This document shows, piece by piece, positions 11,122 through 20,519 of a stretch of DNA of 64,000 nucleotides (its first letter is position 1; the number at the start of each line of letters is the position of its first letter). The notes under the pieces were generated by a model. It was not told the DNA's origin and did not search any database. It saw nothing but the letters and a program-made list of their open reading frames with translations. The translations under genes were made by a program, and so were the position numbers. The stretch is from Blattamonas nauphoetae (lineage: Eukaryota > Preaxostyla > Oxymonadida). The stretch spans positions 1 through 64,000 of the forward strand of contig JARBJD010000011.1 of assembly GCA_033064195.1 (NCBI GenBank), written 5' to 3'.

Positions 11122-11436
11122 ATGGCACCAGGAAGTTTCAACAAACTCAAAAATATTGGCAAACAGTTCTTTCAATTCATCAAACCTCTAGCTCCATCAC
11201 TGCTTCAGGTTGGTGGTGGACTCCTCTCCCAGACGAACCACAAATTTGGACAAACAGCAGGAGGAATACTCAGTGGCTTAGGCGGAATGATGGATGTGTA
11301 CCAACAGAACAAAGCAATCAATCGAGCACCACAACAACAACAGATGATTGATTATGAACCGCCGCGAAATGCACGCTATTCCAAGGATGACATTCCTCAA
11401 TCGTCAAATTCTAAAATTCAATTCAAAGGATTATAA
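11122..11436 (+). CDS. Polinton small MAPG protein 1 (virion-like)
   Basis: A roughly 104-residue protein starting MAPGSFNKLKNIGKQFFQFI, with an amphipathic or membrane-active first helix and a Gly-rich hydrophobic stretch (LLQVGGGLLSQ...GGILSGLGGMM). It shares its start pattern MAPG-aromatic-..-KL...GK with the next gene, so the two are probably paralogs. Small proteins of this kind in adenovirus-like virions bind DNA or disrupt membranes; this assignment is by analogy. The motif TTTTTTTATTTTT lies 7 bases before the start. Confidence 0.65.
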   Translation: MAPGSFNKLKNIGKQFFQFIKPLAPSLLQVGGGLLSQTNHKFGQTAGGILSGLGGMMDVYQQNKAINRAPQQQQMIDYEPPRNARYSKDDIPQSSNSKIQFKGL

Positions 11437-11451
11437 TTTGTTTGTGTTCTT

Positions 11452-11464
11452 GTTTTTTATTTTT
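11452..11464 (+). promoter_or_regulatory. Polinton T/A motif before 11471
   Basis: GTTTTTTATTTTT copy with the same ACATAC spacer as the previous gene. Confidence 0.55.
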
Positions 11465-11470
11465 ACATAC

Positions 11471-11773
11471 ATGGCACCAGGTTGGTTTTCAAAATTAGCA
11501 GCAGTTGGCAAAAACATACTTAGAGTTGGAGCTCCATTTCTGAACCTAATTCCGTTTGTTGGACCATTGATTTCGAAGGTTGCACAGACAGGTGTTGAGA
11601 TGATTCCAGATGTGAAATCGGATCAGCAAATCCATACAGAAAAGATGGCTCAGTATGAGCAAGCAATGAATGAAGGAAACACTTCAGTGGCGAACAAACT
11701 CAGAGGAGAAATACTGAAACTGGAAGAAAAGCTGAAACCGAAAACAAAGAAGAAGAAACTGAAAAAGAAATAA
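11471..11773 (+). CDS. Polinton small MAPG protein 2 (virion-like)
   Basis: A 100-residue protein starting MAPGWFSKLAAVGKNILRVG, then a hydrophobic segment (APFLNLIPFVGPLISKV), a charged helix and a strongly basic tail of mostly Lys. The start region is repeated from the previous gene down to the upstream sequence (TTTTTTATTTTTACATACATGGCACCAGG in both, differing only at its left edge), so a local duplication is likely. The role is probably virion-associated; this is inferred from size, charge and location. Confidence 0.65.
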   Translation: MAPGWFSKLAAVGKNILRVGAPFLNLIPFVGPLISKVAQTGVEMIPDVKSDQQIHTEKMAQYEQAMNEGNTSVANKLRGEILKLEEKLKPKTKKKKLKKK

Positions 11774-11782
11774 GCATTATTG

Positions 11783-11795
11783 TTTTTTTATTTTT
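11783..11795 (+). promoter_or_regulatory. Polinton T/A motif before 11802
   Basis: TTTTTTTATTTTT copy, 6 bases before the capsid-like start. Confidence 0.55.
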
Positions 11796-11801
11796 GATAA
11801 A

Positions 11802-13892
11802 ATGAACTCGCATATAACACATCTGACAAACAAAAGAACTGGAGCATCATCACTGACTGGAAATACAACAGGAAATGTAAAATATACACGAGACGATATT
11901 GGACAGATACAACAGCAATTCATGTCTGAACATCACATAAATTACCTCTTGAACGATGGTGCTCACAGTACTTCCATTCAGGAATTGAAACCATCAGAGA
12001 ATTCACGCTTCTACAAAGGACAGGAAATAATTATTCCATTGACTGGGAATCAGGATGTTTGTCAAATTGATGATTCATTCATTACGTTCACAATGACAGC
12101 GACTTTGAAAATGAACAATTGGCTAAACACGACAGGGAAAATTGGATCTTACATGAACGAGAGGATATTCATCTTCGTTGGTCTCAAACATTCAGCATCT
12201 ATCTTTCGTGACCTAACTGTACTTCATAACAATCAGAGAATCACAAGTACAACAACCAATGATGTATCCATGGAATCGCACATATATAATATGATCAAAC
12301 CGAAGAGTCAATTAGAGAATCGAAAACAGTGTCACACTCCGTGGCAAAATGCTTGGAATCATGATGAATCTGTTGCTGGTGTTTATATTCCAGTATCAGC
12401 ATTCACAACAACATCTGGAACTGGAGTATTTCGAGACACAATTGGGTGAGAATTTTTGAGATCATAAACAATTTCGAGAATCCGAATCAGAAAACGAGAA
12501 TAATCCGTCTTGTCAGTGTTTAGTCTAATTTCACGAGAATGACATCGAATGGTGTATCCAACGAATCTTTGAGAATGGACAAGGGATGTCTCAGCTGTGT
12601 GATGAGACGAGATTCGAAGAAGGGTATTCGAACTGTTTAATGATATCAAAAATTCTCGCCCAATTGATGTCCCAATTCGTGTGTCAATAAAGCTTGAAGA
12701 TCTTCTCATTTTCTCAGGCATGACTGACTATCCTCGGTGTCTCTTCGGAGATCTGAAACTCAGCGTGCACATCAACGAAGATGCATTCGTTTGTTGTCCT
12801 GTGAATCCTAAACTGACATTGAACAATACACTTTCATCAATTGTTAATAGAACGACAACAGCACCAAAGATTCGAGAATCCACTCTCAATTGCATTCAAC
12901 ATCGTCCATATTTTCTAAATACTCTTGTCACCTTGTGCACAAAGAATTTTGTTCAAATCGGTCAATCATTTCTACAACCAACAGTATCTCAAGATATTGT
13001 TTATAATTCAGCTGGAACAGTCACAAAAGAACCAGAATTTGCGAATCAGTACATATCATTGAACATAATTGATTATCGCATTGATGACGTGTATTGCATG
13101 AGTTCTGGATACAAAATGAAGGAAATTGCGAAAGAGAATCTGAAGCAGATGTATCAGAATCGTCCCGGAACGATACCAGCAGAAAAGATTTCATTCTATC
13201 CATTTCAGAAGACACCAACAGCATCAGGAATTGATTGCACTCAGCAAATGGTTCTCGTGAATGCCAAAGATATCATGCTCCTCTTTCGTCACTACGATAG
13301 TGAAGTCACTTGTTTCCACAATCCAATGCAGAAGAATATCCAAGTGAATCTACTCAACAAGTATTATCCAGAGCAACCAACAACAACGATTGGAGCTCGC
13401 TTCTATCAATTTGCATTGTCAACTCTCAATCTCGATTCGTACCTAGCTGTTCCTGATGATTTAGAGCGATCACTGACAGATTCTCTCGTTGAAGAGAAAC
13501 TCACTGGTGATGGTTCATATTCAGGTGAAACAATGACAAGAGTGCGACCGATTCATGACAACACTGACTTCCTTTTGTGCTTCTCAACTCAGAGAAGCGG
13601 ATGTCCAACAAATTGCAATGATTCCATCAGTTCCAAAGGTCAGAATGTTCCTGTCACATTACGATCCCAACCAATATATCAAGGTTTGATTGACACATAC
13701 TACAATGTCTACAATCCAAGTCAAAGTGGTAGCAACATGACGACATTTACTCATCCTCCAGCACCGATTCTAGCAACAACCGCAACAACGTGGTGGGTTG
13801 TACGATTCAGCAATGGTGAACCAAAAGTTGAGTACTATCCTAGTCATACACTAAAAGCGTTGTACAAAGATTTGGGAATTCTTCCGACATGA
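11802..13892 (+). CDS. Polinton major-capsid-like protein 1 region (fossil, interrupted by a MITE)
   Basis: Region related to the neighbouring gene at 13941-15617. Shared blocks include the start with QEL.P.. and an IPLTG.-type strand, an SMESHIYN/HESFLYH block, a YP.CLFGDLKL.VHI..D..V.CP/YPNSIFGNLRLRFHL block and a common C-terminus (PPAPILATTATTWWVVRF). Size and position fit the double-jelly-roll major capsid protein of Polintons, but I cannot run a profile to confirm. A 220-bp MITE sits inside it at 12443-12662. Confidence 0.7.
12443..12662. mobile_element. 220-bp MITE inserted in the Polinton
   Basis: Ends are inverted (TGGGTGAGAATTTTTGA at the left; TCAAAAATTCTCGCCCA at the right). Two other copies of exactly the same length lie at 19943-20162 and 35492-35711 with the same terminal pattern (TGGGTNA...TTNGAANA). 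It has no coding capacity. It entered after the Polinton did. Confidence 0.8.
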
Positions 13893-13921
13893 AAATGAAC
13901 AAAAGAAAATAATGATATTGT

Positions 13922-13934
13922 ATTTTTTATTTTT
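13922..13934 (+). promoter_or_regulatory. Polinton T/A motif before 13941
   Basis: ATTTTTTATTTTT copy, 6 bases before the second capsid-like start. Confidence 0.55.
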
Positions 13935-13940
13935 CTATAA

Positions 13941-15617
13941 ATGAGAAGGATCAGATCAAATCAATCCAAACCAACATCGACACTAATTGAGCAAATCGAA
14001 GTGCAATCATATATGCCGAAACAGTGGGATTCAGAACCTCATGTGTATTCCATCCAAGAAGTGCATCCAACAAATCCTCCTATGCCATGCAGAATTGGAG
14101 ATGAGATTGAAGTTCCATTGTGCTATGACGGTCATGATGTGACTGAGTTTGCGAAGAGTCATTTGCGAATTGATCTCACCGATACTGTTCCGTTTCATCA
14201 ACCAACAATGCATTTTCAAGGAGGAGCTGAAGTCTACGGAATGTTCTACGGATACAAATCATCATCAGATGCCATTCGAGACATGAGACTCGTCGACAGT
14301 CAAGGGAACATTATTGACAATTCACTCCAGAACAATCATGTTCATGAATCATTCCTGTATCACACATTCAAATCACAAGAAGAGAAAAACAATATGAAGC
14401 ATTGCTACAGTCTTTGGGAAAATGTTCAGAGAATGGATCCGAGTGTCTGTGGAGACTATCACTCTCCAATCGAGGATCCAGAGACTCCAACGATCACATT
14501 TACTATTCCATTAGTGATTCCATTTGTGAATCTCCTTCCACTGAGTACCTTTGATCAGTATCCAAATTCAATCTTTGGCAATCTGCGTTTGAGATTTCAT
14601 TTGACAACTGATTCACTCGTGTATTGTCCGATTCGATTATCAACTGTCATTAGAAAAAATCTTGAGAATGCTCGCGATCGAAAGCCAGATAGGTTATTGG
14701 GTGAAATGACAAATCGTCCTCAGATGGATTTTATGCGTGAAGGAGAATACACCAATGTGACACAGGAATTTACCCAATTGGGAAATCCGATATTGCAATT
14801 TGATGTCTATGAGGATGCTCCAATTCCGGAGTATCGTACCGAATCAGTCGTTTCATCTGTTCTGAATTCATCAGTGGACAAAGTAACGTCAATTTGCTAT
14901 GGATATCAAATCACAGATGCAACAAAACAATCTCTCATCAACACGTATTCAAAGACATTGTATGTCTTGAAAGCTGAAAGAATTGACACACAATCATTTC
15001 AATCAAAAGCAAATGCAATGGGAGTGAGATCAAACATCAGTATCAAACTCAACAATCTCATGAATCTGATGTGCTTATTCCCCGAAAGACCAAATGAATG
15101 TACAGTCTTCAGAAATCCTCATTATGTTGGTCAATTCGAAATGCTTGTATCCAACTTTCCCAATTTCCCAATGTCAACAATCTCACCAGAGTTCTATCAG
15201 ATGATGATGGTGAATGGTGATTTTATCGGTTGTTCAGCAACAGAAGAATTTGAAAATTCCATTTGTATGCCACGTACGTTTGACTTCAAAGGAATCGAAT
15301 ACAAGAGGAATAGAGCTGTCACAGATGCGACTTCTTTCACGTTCATGGTTCCAACAGATCGAAGTGTAATTGCAGGTGGAGAAGAAGGAATCTCAACATC
15401 AGAGTCTGTCAACATTGTCTACCGAGGAACACCAATCAAACAAGGTGAACAAGATCCATATTTCACATCAACTCCTGAAGGTCCTCCTCCACCGATTTTG
15501 GCATTACATCAAGCATCATACTGGCTGTTCTGGATTGAGAATGGACAACCACGAGTGCGATATGTCATTGATCGTCGTCTGCAAGAAGCATATGAAGAAG
15601 TTAAACGTGGTTATTAA
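13941..15617 (+). CDS. Polinton major-capsid-like protein 2
   Basis: A 558-residue beta-rich protein, paralogous to the protein encoded at 11802-13892. The strand-rich segments (IGDEIEVPLCYDGHDV, IPLVIPFVNLLPLSTFDQYP, FGNLRLRFHLTTDSLVYCP) and C-terminal PPPPILALHQASYWLFWIENG are shared. Length and location among virion genes fit a Polinton capsid protein. Starts at the ATG 7 bases after the TTTTTTATTTTT motif. I cannot tell which of the two paralogs forms the main shell. Confidence 0.7.
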   Translation: MRRIRSNQSKPTSTLIEQIEVQSYMPKQWDSEPHVYSIQEVHPTNPPMPCRIGDEIEVPLCYDGHDVTEFAKSHLRIDLTDTVPFHQPTMHFQGGAEVYGMFYGYKSSSDAIRDMRLVDSQGNIIDNSLQNNHVHESFLYHTFKSQEEKNNMKHCYSLWENVQRMDPSVCGDYHSPIEDPETPTITFTIPLVIPFVNLLPLSTFDQYPNSIFGNLRLRFHLTTDSLVYCPIRLSTVIRKNLENARDRKPDRLLGEMTNRPQMDFMREGEYTNVTQEFTQLGNPILQFDVYEDAPIPEYRTESVVSSVLNSSVDKVTSICYGYQITDATKQSLINTYSKTLYVLKAERIDTQSFQSKANAMGVRSNISIKLNNLMNLMCLFPERPNECTVFRNPHYVGQFEMLVSNFPNFPMSTISPEFYQMMMVNGDFIGCSATEEFENSICMPRTFDFKGIEYKRNRAVTDATSFTFMVPTDRSVIAGGEEGISTSESVNIVYRGTPIKQGEQDPYFTSTPEGPPPPILALHQASYWLFWIENGQPRVRYVIDRRLQEAYEEVKRGY

Positions 15618-15623
15618 GATGAA

Positions 15624-15635
15624 TTTTTTATTTTT
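15624..15635 (+). promoter_or_regulatory. Polinton T/A motif before 15649
   Basis: TTTTTTATTTTT copy 13 bases before the ATG at 15649; decides that start. Confidence 0.55.
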
Positions 15636-15648
15636 GTTTAAAACAGCA

Positions 15649-16059
15649 ATGGTGAAGCGATACTTCTCAATTCAGAATTCTCACACTGCTCAACTACCTC
15701 ATGATCTTACCAATTCTAGAAAACAAAAATACATCTACTTTCTTGACTGCAAACTCATCCATGTGAAGGAAGAAATAAATGGTTCAACAACCGTCATTTC
15801 AAAAGACATTCCTCAACACATCACAATTCATGGTGATTGGATCCAGACTGATGCACACAATGATTCATATGTTGCTTTCTGTACCGAACAGATTGCGAAA
15901 AGAAAGAAGTGGGAATTAACTACTCGACAATCGATTGTGAAGATCTGGTTCAAAGACAGTTCTGGTGAATCAATCGAGATGGAAACATCAGAGACAATCA
16001 ATGGAAAAACAATCAAAGAGTACTATGAATTTCTTGTTGATCTCATGTTGGAGTACTAG
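15649..16059 (+). CDS. Polinton hypothetical protein, 136 residues
   Basis: The start is taken at the ATG at 15649 (MVKRYFSIQNSHTAQLP), 14 bases after the TTTTTTATTTTT motif; a longer open frame upstream overlaps the capsid gene and lacks this context. The protein looks beta-rich (IYFLDCKLIHVKEE, ITIHGDWIQ, VKIWFKD). It could be a minor capsid or vertex protein, but I see no specific motif. It converges with the S74 gene, overlapping by 17 bases. Confidence 0.6.
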   Translation: MVKRYFSIQNSHTAQLPHDLTNSRKQKYIYFLDCKLIHVKEEINGSTTVISKDIPQHITIHGDWIQTDAHNDSYVAFCTEQIAKRKKWELTTRQSIVKIWFKDSSGESIEMETSETINGKTIKEYYEFLVDLMLEY

Positions 16060-16963
16060 TCAGTGAATTATATTTTTGAATGAGTTCATTAATGATTGTC
16101 TGTTGTTGCCCAACAATAGAGCACAATTCCTGAATGGCTTTCACACAAAAGCAAGAGAGTTCTGCATAATCAACTTGAAGACAGTCTGGATTGGAATCAT
16201 TCACGACTTCAGGAAAGATTTCTTGGATTTGTTGTGCAATCACACCAATGTGTTTCTTCTCGCTTTCCTTCTTCAGACACTCACATTTCTCTTTGCAGTT
16301 CTTCAAGTGTTCTTCATCTGTCTCATTCGCAATTTGCTTTGTCACTTTGTTGATCTTCGAGTCGAATGTGTTGAATTGATACTGTACAATTTCCACTTTA
16401 TTCAATTGTTCAAGAACATCTGGGTATGCTTCAATATTCCTTTTGACTCTTCTGTCTGACAGTTGAGAAAAACTTCCAGTTGGTGATATTGAAAACACTC
16501 CTGAACCAGCGTCCTCATCGTAGTAATACAAAGCTGGTGAGTCACACGGTGACCACATAATAATGCCATCACCATTGAACTGAATTCCTGATGTTTCTGC
16601 AATCGATTGTGAGATTGATATGCCAGACTTAAATGTTGAAGCCGGATATGTTCCAGGATACTTCGGAAGTGATCCTTCTGATATATTCCACTTCGCTCCA
16701 TTCACATTGATCAATCCACCAATTTCTGGTGTTGCAATACCAGCTGAACAACTGATTGATCCAATTGTTGAAACGACGTTTTGTATTGAGGATATTGCTG
16801 TCTTGTGTGCTTCAGTTGTCTTCTTTCGTGTGTCGACTTCTTCCTGATTCGTTTCTAATTCCGTCTGTAGTGAGTGAATGACTGCTGCATTCTCAGTGAT
16901 CGTCGAAAGATTATGATCAATCATTTTCTCAATCATTTGTGAATTGTATTTTTGTCGATTCAT
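16043..16963 (-). CDS. Polinton tail-fibre-like protein with S74 intramolecular chaperone
   Basis: A 306-residue protein. N-terminal coiled coil (residues 1-60), a middle Gly/Ser-rich beta region (about 60-165), then a C-terminal S74 chaperone domain: SDRRVKRNIE near residue 172, HIGVIAQQIQEIFPEVV near 240, LQVDYAEL near 262, and a final helical coiled coil. The S74 domain trims and trimerises phage tail spikes and fibres and is also found in eukaryotic MYRF. Here it suggests a trimeric surface fibre on the virion. The gene is on the minus strand with its own AT-rich upstream region (TTTTTTAATTTC). Confidence 0.88.
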   Translation of the reverse strand: MNRQKYNSQMIEKMIDHNLSTITENAAVIHSLQTELETNQEEVDTRKKTTEAHKTAISSIQNVVSTIGSISCSAGIATPEIGGLINVNGAKWNISEGSLPKYPGTYPASTFKSGISISQSIAETSGIQFNGDGIIMWSPCDSPALYYYDEDAGSGVFSISPTGSFSQLSDRRVKRNIEAYPDVLEQLNKVEIVQYQFNTFDSKINKVTKQIANETDEEHLKNCKEKCECLKKESEKKHIGVIAQQIQEIFPEVVNDSNPDCLQVDYAELSCFCVKAIQELCSIVGQQQTIINELIQKYNSLTSTPT

Positions 16964-17034
16964 TTATGTTTGCTCTTTCATTGAAATTAAAAAAGACAAA
17001 AATCGCCGTTGAGTAGTTCTTGTTCATGTTCGTG

Positions 17035-18580
17035 TGAGTGTCCTATGGACACCCCGATACCCCTTTGGGGACGATCTATCTCAATCCTTCTCAATGACTG
17101 CTACGCTCTCACAGAGAATAGCGAATTCCTTGAAGGGATAAGTCTTGGGTGGGCATGATTTACGGTCAAACTCTCTGTCGAGAATCTGAAGCCAACATGA
17201 ACCCCGGGGACAATCTTTCGATCATCCGTCTCCAATCCAACCTTCAATTCGTTCTACGCATCAGTCACGAGGGCACCATTTTGCCTGAGTATCTTGGAAC
17301 GTTACGTCGAGGTCTCACACTTGCACAAACTGGACCTACTCTTCATATGCAAAATAAAAAATCCAAATAAAAAAAATCAGCGTTAATTGTGTGAACACCC
17401 AAATCATACCAAATTCTTCTCTGAAAGAAAAGGAACTTGCTTGTACTCACCAACGAGCTCACAGTTGTACTTCCTCAGTTCATTCTCAACAAATGATTGA
17501 GTGTAGTGTCGACGTTGTGACATGTGTGGTCTGTTCCCATGATTCCACAACTTTGGTTTTATCCTCCATTCAACACCTTCATGAACATAGATGACTGGGA
17601 TATTGTGTCTGACATACTCAGAGACAAGTTCACAATTCTCTTCTTTCATTGACTGAATCAAAGCTTGCTTGGCATCTGTTCGACGTTTTTCACTCCCCTT
17701 TGGAGGGTTCGAAGTCTTTAGCGAGACATATGTAGTGTTCACTGTTGTCATTTAATACAAATTAAAAAATCAAAAAAAGAAAAATGAAATGTGAAGTGAG
17801 GTGTTGGAACTTTTTATTTCTTGTTCCTTGTTGTGCCAGCTTTCATTTTGCTTCTTTCTTTTTTGTTTCTTTCTTCTTTGTTTCATTTTGTCATTCATTC
17901 ATTCAATTCATTCTTTCATTTTTCAATCATTCAATCATTCAATCATTCAATTTTTCAAGTTTGTATGATTGTACCATGAGACAACCCGATACTCCTTTGG
18001 GGATCATTCTATCGTGATCCTTCTCAATGACTACTGCTGGCGAATTCCTTGAAGGGCTAAGGTATTGGCGGGGCATGATTTACGGTCAAACTCTCTGTCG
18101 AGAATCTGAAGCCAACATGAACCCCGGGGCGGATTCCTAGAAATCCACCGTCTCCAATTCAACCTTCAATTCGTTCTACGCATTAGTCACGAGGGCACCA
18201 TTTTGCCTGAGCATCAAGGGAAATTACGTCGAGGTATCATTTTTCAACTTGAAATTCAATCATTCAATCATTCAAGCCTTCATCGTTCATCATTTCCTTT
18301 ATCAAGTTTTTGTATGATTGTACCGTAGGACAACTCGATACTCCTTTGGGGATCACTCTATCATGATCCTACTCAATGACTACTGCTGGCGAATTCCTTG
18401 AAGGGCTAAGGTATTGGCGGGGCATGATTTACGGTCACATTCAAGTGATGCCCACAGTGAACCCCCGGGGACAGCCTCCCAGCTCGTCCCGCTCCAATCC
18501 AACCTTCAATTCTCGTTCTACGCATTAGCCACGAGGGCACCATTTTGCCTGAGTATCAAGGGAAATTACGTCGAGGTTTC
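17035..18580. repeat. Three-copy ~270-bp repeat at the Polinton right end
   Basis: Copies at about 17035-17310, 17960-18240 and 18300-18580. The outer two mirror the left TIR pair; the innermost is unique to the right side and more diverged. It starts inside the internal region, so the repeat is not merely a by-product of the TIR. The innermost copy encodes a plus-strand 73-residue open frame (17149-17370) sharing the HEGTILPEY peptide. Confidence 0.75.
17404..17751 (-). CDS. Polinton TIR protein (right copy)
   Basis: Mirror copy of the gene at 1344-1769, with identical protein for about the first 107 residues and a different, shorter end where the sequence leaves the TIR. Only the first repeat and part of the second are present. 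Both copies face inward, so each TIR carries its own promoter and start. Confidence 0.6.
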   Translation of the reverse strand: MTTVNTTYVSLKTSNPPKGSEKRRTDAKQALIQSMKEENCELVSEYVRHNIPVIYVHEGVEWRIKPKLWNHGNRPHMSQRRHYTQSFVENELRKYNCELVGEYKQVPFLSEKNLV

Positions 18581-19215
18581 ATACTTCAACTTTTTGGAAA
18601 TTTTGAATTTTTGAATTTTTGTATTTTTGAATTTTTTGAATTTTTTGAATTTTTGAATTTTTGAAATTTTCCTAAGTATTTTTTTTTTGAAATTTTTTTG
18701 AATTTTGAATTTTTTAAATTTTTGAAATTATTTTGGCATTTTGAAACTTTTTCATTTTTTTTGAAATTAAGATTGCCCCTCGCCTGAATCGAACCACCCT
18801 CTAGAAACGGGTGGACATGGAACATACCCACTGAGCTACTAGCTCCTGAAAATGTTAGTTTCGACCTGTGCTTTATATCTCGAATGTTCAGATCTGCTAT
18901 ATATTCCTTTTATCGTCTACCTATCTACCCTCCTTAAAAAACATGACTTTATCACGGGAATGACTTTTTTACCCTCGTTAAAAAGCACGACTTTTTCTCG
19001 TCAGCGATTTTTTCAAAATTAGTTAGATTTTCCGTTTTAACATTTTCCCCCCGTTAAAAAGCATGCCTTTTTCACGGGAGCGATCTGCTAAATCTTAATT
19101 CTTGGCCACTTGTTACCCTCGTTAAAAAGCATGACTTTTTCACGGGAGCGATTTTGCTATATATTGAATTTATTGACAAAGTTTTCAAATTTTAAATCTG
19201 CTATAGTGTCTTTTT
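17432..19215 (-). repeat. Polinton right terminal inverted repeat
   Basis: Reverse-complement copy of 1-1663. It is about 120 bp longer because it holds more of the outer direct repeats with the CACGGGAGCG core (18940-19150). The outer end is at or just beyond 19215; a tRNA-like sequence starts about 40 bp further on. Confidence 0.93.
18775..18847 (-). other. tRNA-like segment in the Polinton right TIR
   Basis: Mirror copy of the left-TIR tRNA-like segment. On the minus strand it has TAGCTCAGTGGG, the CCACCC hairpin and GGTTCGATTC, which fit RNA polymerase III A and B boxes. The acceptor arms do not pair. Confidence 0.5.
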
Positions 19216-19253
19216 TTCGGGTTTAAAGTTTCTGATTTTTCGGGATAATTTCA

Positions 19254-19337
19254 GGACCGGATAGTCTAGTGGTAGTGGTGAGTGCACGCACTACTACTAC
19301 TAAGCTGAAGGTCCTAGGTTCAATTCCTGGCGGAAGC
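19254..19337 (+). tRNA. tRNA-like sequence flanking the Polinton
   Basis: A-box-like TAGTCTAGTGGT (19262-19273) and B-box GGTTCAATTCC (19318-19328). The T-arm stem CTAGG/CCTGG closes over a TTCAATT loop. The acceptor ends do not pair cleanly and the centre holds an ACTACTACTACT run, so a degraded tRNA or tRNA-derived sequence is more likely than a working gene. It starts about 40 bases outside the Polinton's right end. Confidence 0.4.
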
Positions 19338-19942
19338 ATTTAATTTCACATATCACTGCCCTTTGGCATGGTCTAGGCCCTTGGCAAGACCAACGTACGT
19401 CTCCGGAACTCAAATCGAGAAAAATGAGTTCCGATGCCGGTCTAAAAGGGACCGATGAGAAGGGTCGCAACCTTCGGAACCTTGAAAAAATACACCAGCT
19501 TCCGCCAAAATCAAGGTTTTTGCTTTTTTGAAAATTTTCAAAATTTTGCTTCAACTTGAAAGTTTGAAGTAACTGAACTCTGGAAGAGAATATTTCTCTA
19601 AGATTGACAACTTTCTGAAATGAAAATGACTTTTACTCCAAGTATTTTCTGAATTGTCAATCGGCATGGAGAAAAAGCTATAGTAGTGGTGTCTAAGGAG
19701 CGGGGGTTCCCAAATCGCCTTCTATACTACTAACTCCCGCAAAGATTCGGACTCCCATCGAAGTGCTGATGATTTCACTTGTGGAAGTTGATTGAAAAAG
19801 CGATCGCCAGTGAAGACGTGAATGGCATTGAAGACTGGACGACATCCAAATGGTTGAAATGCTCGGAGTGGAGGGATCGTTCATCATTTATAGTGATAAG
19901 AGAACCCGTGAAGGTAAAATAACCCGGCCCATTTTAGGAGGT

Positions 19943-20162
19943 GGGTCAGAATTTTTGACATCATTCAAAAGTCCGAAGACAAACATTCAAAAAAATCAAT
20001 TCACCGCTCTTGTCGCAGCTTGATCAAAGATCTCTAAAAAATTATTCAATCATGTCATCCACCAATTCTAGAGAAAGGTTGATTCATTTCTCAACCATGA
20101 GAGGAGAATAGTTTTGAATGTTGGTCTTCGGACTGTTGAATGATGTCAAAAATTCTGACCCA
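19943..20162. mobile_element. 220-bp MITE, copy 2
   Basis: Ends TGGGTCAGAATTTTTGAC and the inverse, with TIRs of about 45 bp. Same length and terminal pattern as the copies at 12443-12662 and 35492-35711. The rest of 19338-20519 shows no gene I can support. Confidence 0.8.
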
Positions 20163-20519
20163 GGTGTTGAACCCATATCTCCACATTTCTCCGAACCCAC
20201 AATTTTGTGGGTCCCACTTCCTTTGTTTCCATCATCATCACGGCTCCGGGATTTGTTTGAGGTGGAAATCGAACCTCCAAAATAGGATCCCAGGTTGGGG
20301 TCTCCTATTTCGTAGTTTGTTTTGGCCCCTTTTTTGACCTTTTTTTGACTCCCAAATAGGAGGTAGTGAACATTTAAGCTTCGAGGATCCAAACTTCCTG
20401 ACCATATTCCTCAGCGCCTGTTCATGATTTTTCTTTCTCGTTTGATTTCTGGTGGTTTGGGATGGTTTTCTCTCGAAATGATAATTTTTTGAAAAATGAA
20501 AAATCCTGGGGGGACCTGG

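Larger units (their letters stand above)
1..19215. mobile_element. Polinton/Maverick element (fossil)
   Basis: Large self-synthesising DNA transposon. Seen: inverted copies of about 1.7 kb at both ends; between them a B-family DNA polymerase region, an rve-type integrase, an FtsK/HerA-like packaging ATPase, two related capsid-like proteins, small basic virion-like proteins and an S74-chaperone protein. This gene set is diagnostic of the Polinton family. The window opens inside or at the outer edge of the left TIR, so the outer target duplication cannot be seen. I do not see the adenain-like protease often carried by the family. The element is broken, with roughly five breaks, plus one inserted 220-bp MITE. 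The two TIRs are still nearly identical over more than 1.5 kb, so the insertion is probably fairly young, unless gene conversion has kept them alike. Confidence 0.95.

Noticed and set aside
1-19215. A free virus genome rather than an integrated element
   Set aside because: It has long TIRs, is flanked on the right by ordinary transposon-rich nuclear DNA, and holds a MITE shared with that DNA.
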